56,470 bases of DNA from Pseudomonadota bacterium. Lineage in GTDB: Bacteria; Pseudomonadota; Alphaproteobacteria; Caulobacterales; Caulobacteraceae. The stretch lies in NCBI GenBank assembly GCA_963205005.1, contig CAUJHW010000018.1, forward strand, positions 1 through 56,470, written 5' to 3'. The notes below the pieces were generated by a model that saw nothing but the letters and a program-made list of their open reading frames with translations, made no database searches and had not been told where the DNA came from. Of this stretch, positions 17,095-24,409 are shown piece by piece. Made by a program: the position numbers and the translations under genes. Positions within the stretch are counted from its first letter, which is position 1. Each line of letters opens with the position of its first letter.

Positions 17095-17106
17095 TATCGG
17101 TCGTTA
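17095..17106. promoter_or_regulatory. Catabolic operator box 4 (upstream of second VOC gene)
   Basis: TATCGGTCGTTA matches the consensus TAACG-NN-CGTTA with one mismatch. It lies 34 bp upstream of the leftward VOC start, in the divergent promoter that also carries the strong box 5 about 98 bp away. Confidence 0.5.
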
Positions 17107-17185
17107 CGCCTCGGGACATCTGATCGTCGGCCGGAGCCTCAGTCAACTGCTCCCCGAGGCGTCCTTGACACCTTCCTCGGACCGG

Positions 17186-17211
17186 TTTTACGTAACGTGC
17201 GTTATGTAAAA
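17186..17211. promoter_or_regulatory. Catabolic operator box 5 (upstream of flavin oxidoreductase)
   Basis: The best site of the series: a core TAACGTGCGTTA at 17193-17204 inside a 26-bp dyad. The arms are TTTTACGTAACG (17186-17197) and CGTTATGTAAAA (17200-17211), complementary at 11 of 12 positions. A TTGACA hexamer at 17165-17170 lies at -35 spacing from TACGTA/TTACGT inside the left arm, so bound protein would cover the -10 region of the rightward promoter. That arrangement fits repression. Confidence 0.7.
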
Positions 17212-17234
17212 AAGAACATGGGGGAGGCGGCGCG

Positions 17235-18422
17235 GTGAAGTTCGACATCTTCTGCGAGATCCAGAGGGCGTTTCCCTGGAAGGGGGCCGATGAGGCCAGC
17301 CTGTTCCGCGAGATCCTGGACCAGGCGAAGGCCGCTGACGCAGCCGGCTTCACCACCTGGTGGCAGGTGGAACACCACGGCTCGCCCGAGTTCAGCTACT
17401 CCTCGGCGCCCGAGGTGGTGCTGACCGCCATCGCCATGGCGACAGAGCGACTGAGGGTCGGCCACGCCGGGGTTCTGGCGCCGTTCAAGATCAACGCGCC
17501 GCTGCGGGTGGCCGAGCGGGGCGCCACCATCGACGTCCTTTCCGGCGGGCGTTTCGACCTGGGCCTGGCCAAGAGCGGCGGCAAGGAATGGGAGACCTTC
17601 GGCGTCGATCCGGACGCCGCCCGCGATGAGGTTCGCGAGGCCATGCACGTCATTCCCCGGGTCTGGACGGACAAGGAGTTCTCCTGGGACTCGCCGACCT
17701 ACAAAGTGCCGCCGCGCGAGATCGTGCCCAAGCCGGTCCAGGTGCCGCACCCGCCGCTCTGGCAGACCTGCGGCTCTCCCGAGAGCTTCTTCATGGCCGG
17801 TGAGATGGGGGTCGGCGCCTTGGGCACCACCCTGCTCAGCCCGGTTGCGTTCCTGGGCGACATGCTGCGCGAGCACGATCGCGGCCTGGCCGCCTGCAAG
17901 GCGCCGGCGGGCAAGACCGTCAACGCCCAGAAGGGCTGCTTCACCTTCGTCCACGTCGCCGAGAGCCGGGCCCAGGCCATCGCAAATGGCGCCGCGTGGT
18001 CAGCGCTCTGGTACGTCAACGCCGCCCCGGTGGTGTTCAAGGTTCCCCGGCGGGTCTGGTACGACATGATCAAGGGCGGACTGCACCCGAACTCGGCGCG
18101 TGACACCGCGGCGCAGGCGCGGCTGGACCCCAACGAGACGGTCATTCACGACGACGACCCGCCCGTCCTGCGCGTGCTCAAGCGCATGGCCCAGGGCGAG
18201 ACCATCTCGTTCGAGGAGGCCCACGAAGTCCTTGAACCGCTGGACTGCGTGGTGATCGGCGACCCCGACCACTGTGTCGGCAAGCTCAAGGGCTATGAAG
18301 GTATCGGCGCCGACCGCATGATGTGCATGATGCAGTATGGTTCGATACCCCACGCCGCGGTGATGCGGAGCATCGAGCTGACGGGCCGTCACCTCGTGCC
18401 GGCCTTCGCGCGCACCGCCTAG
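17235..18422 (+). CDS. LLM class (luciferase-like) flavin-dependent oxidoreductase
   Basis: A 395-residue TIM-barrel flavoprotein of the bacterial luciferase superfamily. Characteristic segments are FTTWWQVEHHGSPEFS, IAMATERLRVGHAGVLAPF, RVAERGATIDVLSGGRFDLGLAKS and the C-terminal CVVIGDPDHCVGKL. Such two-component monooxygenases use reduced FMN (or F420 in some lineages) made by a separate reductase; no reductase gene is visible nearby. The start is GTG 17235 with a GGGGGAGG ribosome-binding site. It is directly followed, after 16 bp, by the acyl-CoA carboxylase, and is the gene under the strongest operator box, so it is probably a central enzyme of the regulon. Confidence 0.92.
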   Translation: MKFDIFCEIQRAFPWKGADEASLFREILDQAKAADAAGFTTWWQVEHHGSPEFSYSSAPEVVLTAIAMATERLRVGHAGVLAPFKINAPLRVAERGATIDVLSGGRFDLGLAKSGGKEWETFGVDPDAARDEVREAMHVIPRVWTDKEFSWDSPTYKVPPREIVPKPVQVPHPPLWQTCGSPESFFMAGEMGVGALGTTLLSPVAFLGDMLREHDRGLAACKAPAGKTVNAQKGCFTFVHVAESRAQAIANGAAWSALWYVNAAPVVFKVPRRVWYDMIKGGLHPNSARDTAAQARLDPNETVIHDDDPPVLRVLKRMAQGETISFEEAHEVLEPLDCVVIGDPDHCVGKLKGYEGIGADRMMCMMQYGSIPHAAVMRSIELTGRHLVPAFARTA

Positions 18423-18438
18423 ACACCGGAGATCTGGC

Positions 18439-21400
18439 CTGACGATCCGTTCCCTGCTCATCGCCAACCGCGGTGAGATCGCCATCCGGATCGCCCGCGC
18501 TGCGGCGGACCTGGGTCTCCGCACCGTCGCCGTGTTCTCGGAGGATGACGCTTCGGCGCTTCACCGCGGGCGTGCCGACGAGGCCGTCGCGCTACGGGGC
18601 GTTGGGCCCCGGGCCTATCTGGACGCCCAGGCAGTCGCAGACGCCGCGGTGGCGGCCGGCTGCGACGCGGTGCATCCCGGCTACGGGTTCCTGTCCGAGA
18701 GCGCGGCCTTCCAGCGGGTCTGCGTCGCCGCCGGGCTGACCTTCGTCGGTCCCGATGCCGAGGCGCTGGACCTGTTCGGTGACAAGGCCCGAGCCCGGGC
18801 CTTCGCGGTCGCCCAGGATGTGCCGGTGATCGACGGCGTCGACGGCGGCGCGACGCCCGACCAGGTCCGGGCGTTCCAGGCAGGCCTTCCAGCCGGCGCC
18901 GCGATGATGATCAAGGCCGTCGCCGGCGGTGGCGGTCGCGGGATGCGTCGCGTCGAGGCCGGCGAGGATCCGGCGGTGGCCTTTGCCGCCTGCGCCCAGG
19001 AGGCGCTGGCCGCGTTCGGCGACGACCGCCTCTATGCCGAGCGCTTCATCGCCGCGGCCCGCCATATCGAGGTCCAGGTGGCGGGCGACGGGACGCGGTC
19101 CGTGGCGATCCATGACCGCGAGTGCTCGCTGCAGCGCCGTCGGCAGAAGATGATCGAGTTTGCCCCGGCCATCGGACTGACGCCGCCGTTGCGGGCGCGC
19201 CTCCAGGCCTGGTCCGTGCGCATGGCCGAGGCCGCCGGTCTTCGCGGCCTTGCGACCTTCGAGTTCCTGCTGGACGTCGCCGACGGCGAGACGGCGGTGT
19301 TCATCGAGGCAAACGCCCGACTGCAGGTGGAGCACACGGTCACCGAGGCGGTGACCGGCCTCGACCTGGTGCAGATCCAGCTCCGGCTGGCGGGCGGTGA
19401 GACGCTTGCGGATGTGGGTCTGGCCGACGGGCCGCCGCCCGTGCGCGGGAACGCCGTCCAGCTGCGGGTGAACCTTGAGCGGATCGCCGCGGACGGCTCG
19501 GTCTCCGGCGGCGGCGGGGTCATCGCCCGCTATGAGCCGCCCAGCGGCCCCGGCGTGCGCGTGGATGGCGCGGGCTTCGCCGGCTACCGGCCCAGTCCGG
19601 CCTTCGATTCCATGATCGCCAAGGTCATCGTCCACAGTCCCGACGAAAACGTCCGCGCCGTGCTGGCCCGCGCCGGCCGTGCAGCGGCCGAGTTCCGGCT
19701 GGACGGTGTCGACAGCAACCTGGCCCTGCTGCGGGCGATCCTGGAGGCGCCCGAGGTGGCGGCCGGGGCCGCAGACACCAGCTTCGTTGAGGACCGTTTG
19801 CCTGTGTTTCTGGCCCGCGCGGTCGAGCTTGCGCCACCCGCTGACACCGCCGCCGCCGAAGCCGCAACCGTGACGGTCCAGGCGCCTCCGGGCAGCCTGA
19901 CGGTGGCCGCGCCCCTGCGGGGCACCATCGTCGGCTTCGAGGTCGCGGTCGGCGACATCGTGCGCGCCGGCCAGCCTGTCGCCGTGCTCGAGGCCATGAA
20001 GATGCAGCACCTCGCCGCCGCGCCGACGGGGGGCGTGGTCACGGGCCTGGTGGGCGAAACCGGCCTGACCGTCGACGAGGGCCACCCTCTGGTATTCATC
20101 GAGGAAGGCGCCCAGGACGACGTCGCCGCAACCGATGACGCCATCGACCTTGAGCTGATCCGCGCCGATCTTGCCGAGGTGCGCGCCCGTCAGGCCCTGA
20201 CCCTGGACGAGAATCGCCCCGACGCCGTGGCCCGCCGCCGAAAGACCGGCCAGCGCACCGCGCGGGAGAACCTGGGCGACCTGTTCGATGATGGCAGCTT
20301 CCGTGAGTTCGCCGGCCTGGCCATCGCCGCCCAGCGGCGTCGCCGGACCATCGAGGACCTTCAGGTCGCCACGCCCGCCGACGGCATCGTCACCGGCATC
20401 GGCGACGTCAACGGCGCCCTGTTCGGGCCGGAGACCTCTCGCTGCGCGGCGCTCGCCTACGACTACACCGTGCTGGCCGGAACTCAGGGCCACTTCGGCC
20501 ACAAGAAGACCGACCAGATCCTGGAGTTCGCCGAGCACTGGAAGCTTCCGGTGGTCTGGTACACCGAGGGCGGCGGCGGCCGGCCGGGGGACGTTGACGT
20601 GGGCGGCCTGTCGGCTTCGTCGCTCGACACCACCAGCTTCACCACCTTCGCCCGCATGTCCGGGATCGCCCCGCGCATAGCCATCAACTCCGGTCGGTGC
20701 TTTGCCGGCAACGCGGTGTTCTTCGGCTGCGCCGACATCACCATCGCCACCCGCGACAGTAACATCGGCCTGGGCGGTCCGGCGATGATCGAGGGCGGGG
20801 GCCTGGGCGTGTTCACGCCGGATCAGATCGGCCCTTCCGATGTCCAGTGGGCGAACGGGTCGCTGGACCTGCTGGTCGAGGACGAGGCCGAGGCGACCGC
20901 GGCGGCGCGACACCTGCTGGGCATGTTCCAGGGCCGGGTGAAGGACTGGACCTGCGCCGACCAGCGGATCCTTCGCCACGCCATCCCGGAGAACCGGGTG
21001 CGGGCCTACGATGTCCGCGCGGTGATCCGTGGCCTTGCAGATGAGGCCAGCTTCCTGGAGCTGCGCGGCGGCTACGGCCCCGGCATGATCACCGGCTTCC
21101 TGCGCGTCGAAGGCCGGCCCTTCGGCGTCATCGCCAATGACCCCCGCCACCTGGGCGGCGCCATCGACGCCGAAGGTGCGGAGAAGGGCGCCCGGTTCAT
21201 GCAGCTGTGCGACGCCTTCGGAGTGCCGATCCTGTCCCTGTGCGATACGCCCGGGTTCATGGTCGGGCCGGACAGTGAGAAGACCGCGGCCGTGCGGCGG
21301 GGCTCGCGCCTGTTTGTCACCTCGGCGGCGCTGACTGTGCCGCTGTTCGCCGTCGTGCTGCGCAAGGGCTACGGCCTGGGCGCCCAGGCCATGACCGGCG

Positions 21401-21711
21401 GCGACTTCTCGGCCCCGGCCTTCACCGTCGCCTGGCCCACCGCCGAGTTCGGTCCCATGGGTCTGGAGGGCGCCGTGCGTCTGGGCTACCGCAAGGAGCT
21501 CGAGGCCGAGCTGGACCCGGTGGCGCGCGAGGCCCTGTTCCAGAAGCTGGTGGGACGCATGTACCAGACGGGCAAGGCGATCTCGGTCGCCCAGGTCTGC
21601 GAGATCACCGCGGTGATCGACCCGGCCGACACCCGCGACTGGCTTATCCGCGGCCTGAACGCCACGGGCGCGCCGAAGCGCGGCCACCGCAGCTTCATCG
21701 ACGTCTGGTGA
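18439..21711 (+). CDS. Single-chain biotin-dependent acyl-CoA carboxylase (BC-BCCP-CT)
   Basis: A protein of about 1090 residues with all carboxylase parts in one chain. Biotin carboxylase (about 1-450) has SLLIANRGEIAIRIAR, the ATP-grasp loop AVAGGGGRGMRRV, RHIEVQV, ECSLQRRRQKMIEF and ARLQVEH. The biotinyl domain has VLEAMKMQ with biotinyl lysine at about 521. The carboxyltransferase follows with YTEGGGGRPGDVD, GGPAMIEGGGLGVF, CDTPGFMVGPDSEKTA and GGDFSAPAF. The layout matches single-chain long-chain acyl-CoA carboxylases. The conserved N-terminus requires translation from CTG 18439 (GGAG 8 bases upstream): there is no ATG, GTG or TTG in frame between the stop at 18379-18381 and this point, and the next in-frame start codons would remove conserved sequence. 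A sequencing error at the first base of the codon is the alternative. Confidence 0.92.
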   Translation: MTIRSLLIANRGEIAIRIARAAADLGLRTVAVFSEDDASALHRGRADEAVALRGVGPRAYLDAQAVADAAVAAGCDAVHPGYGFLSESAAFQRVCVAAGLTFVGPDAEALDLFGDKARARAFAVAQDVPVIDGVDGGATPDQVRAFQAGLPAGAAMMIKAVAGGGGRGMRRVEAGEDPAVAFAACAQEALAAFGDDRLYAERFIAAARHIEVQVAGDGTRSVAIHDRECSLQRRRQKMIEFAPAIGLTPPLRARLQAWSVRMAEAAGLRGLATFEFLLDVADGETAVFIEANARLQVEHTVTEAVTGLDLVQIQLRLAGGETLADVGLADGPPPVRGNAVQLRVNLERIAADGSVSGGGGVIARYEPPSGPGVRVDGAGFAGYRPSPAFDSMIAKVIVHSPDENVRAVLARAGRAAAEFRLDGVDSNLALLRAILEAPEVAAGAADTSFVEDRLPVFLARAVELAPPADTAAAEAATVTVQAPPGSLTVAAPLRGTIVGFEVAVGDIVRAGQPVAVLEAMKMQHLAAAPTGGVVTGLVGETGLTVDEGHPLVFIEEGAQDDVAATDDAIDLELIRADLAEVRARQALTLDENRPDAVARRRKTGQRTARENLGDLFDDGSFREFAGLAIAAQRRRRTIEDLQVATPADGIVTGIGDVNGALFGPETSRCAALAYDYTVLAGTQGHFGHKKTDQILEFAEHWKLPVVWYTEGGGGRPGDVDVGGLSASSLDTTSFTTFARMSGIAPRIAINSGRCFAGNAVFFGCADITIATRDSNIGLGGPAMIEGGGLGVFTPDQIGPSDVQWANGSLDLLVEDEAEATAAARHLLGMFQGRVKDWTCADQRILRHAIPENRVRAYDVRAVIRGLADEASFLELRGGYGPGMITGFLRVEGRPFGVIANDPRHLGGAIDAEGAEKGARFMQLCDAFGVPILSLCDTPGFMVGPDSEKTAAVRRGSRLFVTSAALTVPLFAVVLRKGYGLGAQAMTGGDFSAPAFTVAWPTAEFGPMGLEGAVRLGYRKELEAELDPVAREALFQKLVGRMYQTGKAISVAQVCEITAVIDPADTRDWLIRGLNATGAPKRGHRSFIDVW

Positions 21712-21739
21712 GCCGCGCCCCGGCATCGGGGACGGGGGG

Positions 21740-22183
21740 ATGACCGTGCTGGGTGTGCTCAGGCTGCTCGCGCCGGCCCTGATTCCGTCCTGGAATTTCT
21801 TCGACGTCATCGCGGACTCGCCGCGCGTCGAGTATGCCCGGCTGCCAGCGCCTGATGCGGAGACCGAGGCCTGGCGCGAGTTCCGGCCCCGGCCCCAGCG
21901 GGTCTCTCCGGCGACGATGGCCGGCCGGCTGCTGTGGAACGCGCGCTGGAACGAGTCCCTTTTCGTGACCAGCTGCGCCGAGCGGCTGCTGGCCGCCCCC
22001 GGCGCGCATAGCGAGGACGAGATCTTTCACCGGATCGCCGCGGACCTTGCTGACGGCGCCGACGCCGGGGACGGCTGGCTGAGTTTCCGGATCGTCCTTC
22101 TGAGCCAGCAGCCGGACGCGATCGACCGCGAGATCGCCTTCGTCGCCCCGCCGCGACGTCTTTCCGACATCCCCGTCCGATGA
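21740..22183 (+). CDS. Hypothetical protein, partner of the HTTM membrane protein
   Basis: A 147-residue protein I cannot assign to a family. Its N-terminal 25 residues are moderately hydrophobic (VLGVLRLLAPALIPSWNFFDVI) and may anchor it. The rest is soluble and rich in Trp, Arg and Ala, including AWREFRPRPQRV and WNARWNESLFVTSCAERLL. It starts 28 bp after the carboxylase with a GGGGGG ribosome-binding site and overlaps the next gene by ATGA, so it is translationally coupled to the HTTM-like gene. The gene set (this protein, HTTM, and a DCC protein opposite) recurs as a module in bacteria, but its role is not known to me. Confidence 0.75.
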   Translation: MTVLGVLRLLAPALIPSWNFFDVIADSPRVEYARLPAPDAETEAWREFRPRPQRVSPATMAGRLLWNARWNESLFVTSCAERLLAAPGAHSEDEIFHRIAADLADGADAGDGWLSFRIVLLSQQPDAIDREIAFVAPPRRLSDIPVR

Positions 22184-22860
22184 CGTTCGAGATCGCCAGC
22201 CGCCTGACGGAGATCTTCCTCTGCCTGGCCTTCCTGCAGCAGGGCGTGGAGCACCTGCGCCGGTTCCGGGACGAGCGACGGCTGTTCCTGGCCCGCTCGG
22301 CCCTCTGCCTGCTGGTGATCTCCGGTGTGGGGGCGCCATGGCCGCTGGTCGGCCTCGCCCTTCTGTCCCTGGCGACGCTGGTCCGGTTCCAGGGGCCCTA
22401 CAACGGCGGCAGCGACCGCATGGGCCTGCTGGCGCTCTGGTGCCTGGCGATCTCGCATCTGCTGCCAACGCAGGCCTGGCGCGAGGTGGTCTTCGGATAT
22501 CTCGGGGCGCAGCTCACCCTGTCCTACTTCATCTCCGGCTGGGTGAAGATCGTGAACCCGGACTGGCGGGCGGGGATCGCCCTGCAGCAGGTGTTCCGGT
22601 TCTCGGCCTATCCGGTCAGCGAAGGCCTGCGGCGCTGGGCCGACCGGCCCCGGGTCCTGCGGATGATGTCCTGGGCGGTGATGCTGTTCGAACTGGCCTT
22701 TCCCTTGACCCTGGTGTCGCAGGCCAGCTTGGCGGCGGGGCTGACGGTGGCCGCCCTGTTCCATCTGGCGAACGCCTGCCTGTTCGGCCTGAACCGGTTC
22801 TTCTGGACCTGGGTCGCGACCTATCCCGCCATTCTCTGGCTCCAGGACCGGCTGTTCTGA
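22180..22860 (+). CDS. HTTM-like multi-pass membrane protein
   Basis: A 226-residue integral membrane protein with about five to six hydrophobic segments (LTEIFLCLAFLQ, ALCLLVISGVGAPWPLVGLALLSLATLV, MGLLALWCLAISHLL, LTLSYFISGWVKI, MMSWAVMLFELAFPLTLV, WTWVATYPAILWL). Such bacterial proteins resemble the horizontally transferred transmembrane (HTTM) domain of vitamin-K-dependent gamma-carboxylase; the FQGPYNGGSDRM loop and the SGWVKI/NPDWRAG stretch are typical. Association with a DCC/DUF393 thioredoxin-like gene (next, convergent) is a known co-occurrence. Function in bacteria is unestablished. Confidence 0.8.
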   Translation: MTFEIASRLTEIFLCLAFLQQGVEHLRRFRDERRLFLARSALCLLVISGVGAPWPLVGLALLSLATLVRFQGPYNGGSDRMGLLALWCLAISHLLPTQAWREVVFGYLGAQLTLSYFISGWVKIVNPDWRAGIALQQVFRFSAYPVSEGLRRWADRPRVLRMMSWAVMLFELAFPLTLVSQASLAAGLTVAALFHLANACLFGLNRFFWTWVATYPAILWLQDRLF

Positions 22861-22867
22861 CCCGCTG

Positions 22868-23320
22868 TCAAACAACGCGGTCGGCGATCTCCGGCGACGG
22901 AAGCCAGCAGGTCTCGCGCACGCCGAACAGGCGGTAGCGGTTCCTGGCGATCCGGTCGTAGAGCCAGTCGCCCAGCGGCGAGGGCAGCATCCTGAGCGCT
23001 GCCGCCGCGCGCCAGCCGCCGCCCAGTCGTGTCAGGATCTCGATGAACCCCCGGAGCTTGCCGTAGGCTACCCCGTCGACCACCAGCAGATTGGTCTCGA
23101 ACCGGACGGGATCCAGTCCAAGGTCTCGGTACAGCGCCTGGCCCAGCGGCCCCTGCGCCGAAGTGAAGCGGAAACGCCGGCCCGGATCCCGCGCGATCAC
23201 CCACTGGACGAAGCCGGCGCACAGCACGCAGACCCCGTCGAAGACGATCAGCGGAGCCGTCGTCGGCAGGATAGGCGCGTGGTCGCTGAGGCGGCGCACG
23301 GAGGTTCGACCGGCTGTCAT
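22868..23320 (-). CDS. DCC1-like thiol-disulfide oxidoreductase family protein (DUF393)
   Basis: A 150-residue thioredoxin-like protein with the defining motif FDGVCVLCAGFVQW near residue 30, in which DG-x-C-x2-C is the presumed redox site, followed by FRFTSAQGPLGQALYRDLGL and the C-terminal YDRIARNRYRLFG. It is convergent with the HTTM gene (7-bp gap), matching the usual HTTM-DUF393 pairing. It may handle disulfide exchange for the membrane partner. Start ATG 23320; no signal peptide, so cytoplasmic. Confidence 0.88.
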   Translation of the reverse strand: MTAGRTSVRRLSDHAPILPTTAPLIVFDGVCVLCAGFVQWVIARDPGRRFRFTSAQGPLGQALYRDLGLDPVRFETNLLVVDGVAYGKLRGFIEILTRLGGGWRAAAALRMLPSPLGDWLYDRIARNRYRLFGVRETCWLPSPEIADRVV

Positions 23321-23386
23321 GTGGATCCGCCCCGTCGGGAGGGCTCCCGCTTCCTGCGGGCGTGCTGGTCGGGAACCAGCCTCAAA

Positions 23387-23463
23387 TGGTCGGAGTGGCA
23401 GGATTTGAACCTGCGACCCCCGCGTCCCGAACGCGGTGCTCTACCAGACTGAGCCACACTCCG
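23387..23463 (-). tRNA. tRNA-Pro (anticodon CGG)
   Basis: On the minus strand a 77-nt cloverleaf runs from 23463 to 23387. The acceptor arms CGGAGTG and CACTCCG pair fully, the anticodon loop is TTCGGGA (anticodon CGG) on a CGCG-type stem, the T-arm has GGTTCAAATCC, and the CCA end is encoded. It reads codon CCG, common in this GC-rich genome. Confidence 0.95.
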
Positions 23464-23607
23464 ACTTTGAGGAAGCGCTCGTATAGAGGAGGGGATTGGC
23501 CCCTGCAAGCGGCCCTTCACAGGAGTTTCGCAGAGGCGTTGCATCGCCGGGTCTGCTGCGCTATTTCCCCCGCTCCCGAGGGCGACCTCGCGGCGAACCG
23601 TTCCTGC

Positions 23608-23681
23608 TGGGGAATGGTGTAATGGTAACACAGCGGTTTTTGGTACCGTCATTCTAGGTTCGAGTCCTAGTTCCCCAGCCA
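23608..23681 (+). tRNA. tRNA-Gln (anticodon TTG)
   Basis: A 74-nt cloverleaf with acceptor arms TGGGGAA and TTCCCCA, D-arm GTGTAATGGTAACAC, anticodon stem GCGGT/ACCGT enclosing loop TTTTGGT (anticodon TTG), T-arm GGTTCGAGTCC and an encoded CCA after discriminator G. It lies head to head with tRNA-Pro (144-bp gap), just before the sulfur-related genes. Confidence 0.95.
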
Positions 23682-23929
23682 CGGAAATCATTCGGAATTC
23701 CTGCATCCATCCGGTGTCGTCTCGGGCAAAGCCTGTCTCGCGGCCCGCGATGATCGTCGTCGCCCCGGGCAGGGCGGCGCTTCTCGCCGATTCCGTCTTC
23801 CGGCCTTGATCCGGATAACGACGGTGGCGGCGGCGACCGGCGGCGCTATGGTGAAGGCAGGACTCAAACGGGGTGCGCGCAGCACACTTCCAGACGGAAG
23901 TCGCCTGCGCCCCCACAGGACAACGCGCG

Positions 23930-24403
23930 ATGGTTCGACTTCTGCTTCTGGTGCTGGCGCTCTGTTTCGCGCCGCAGATCGCGTCGGCGGCGCCCGCAGA
24001 CGATCCGATGACCGCGCCGGTTCCCGCCGGCTACTACGCTTTCCAGAAGGTGGTCTATCAGAACGACAGCGGCCCGCCGGACGACCATGCCTACTTCGAG
24101 CGGCTCATGCGCCACATCGGCGCCCACCTGGAGGCCACCGGCGGCAAGGTGGAAATCCGTGTCGTCAGTTTCGCCAGCGGCGTGAAGCTGTTCCAGATGG
24201 CGAAGACCGATCCGGGGCTTGCCGCGGGACTCGACAAGCTTCGCGCCCGGGGCGTCCGGTTCCAGCTCTGCCGCAATACCCTCAAGGGCATGGGCGTGCG
24301 TCCCGAGGATCTCTACGGCGTGCAGGGCGCCGACGTGGTCCCGAGCGGTGTCGCCGAGATTGCCCGCCTGCAGGGGCAGGGCTTCGTCTATCTTCATCCC
24401 TGA
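23930..24403 (+). CDS. Periplasmic DsrE-family protein
   Basis: A 157-residue protein with a signal peptide (MVRLLLLVLALCFAPQIASA, cleavage about residue 20), followed by a DsrE/DsrF-like alpha/beta fold: AYFERLMRHIGAHLEA, KVEIRVVSFASGVKLF, and LRARGVRFQLCRNTLKGMGV with a single conserved Cys in FQLCRNT. Exported DsrE proteins of this type are associated with sulfur-compound metabolism. I start at ATG 23930, preceded by an AGGA site; the longer frame has an implausible leader. It is followed by the TsdA-like cytochrome after 6 bp, so both are probably co-transcribed. Confidence 0.85.
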   Translation: MVRLLLLVLALCFAPQIASAAPADDPMTAPVPAGYYAFQKVVYQNDSGPPDDHAYFERLMRHIGAHLEATGGKVEIRVVSFASGVKLFQMAKTDPGLAAGLDKLRARGVRFQLCRNTLKGMGVRPEDLYGVQGADVVPSGVAEIARLQGQGFVYLHP

Positions 24404-24409
24404 GGCTTG

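Noticed and set aside
18592-21810. A 1072-codon open frame antisense to the acyl-CoA carboxylase
   Set aside because: The sense strand encodes a clear multidomain enzyme; the antisense product is His/Gly/Arg-rich with no motifs. High GC makes stop codons rare in this frame.
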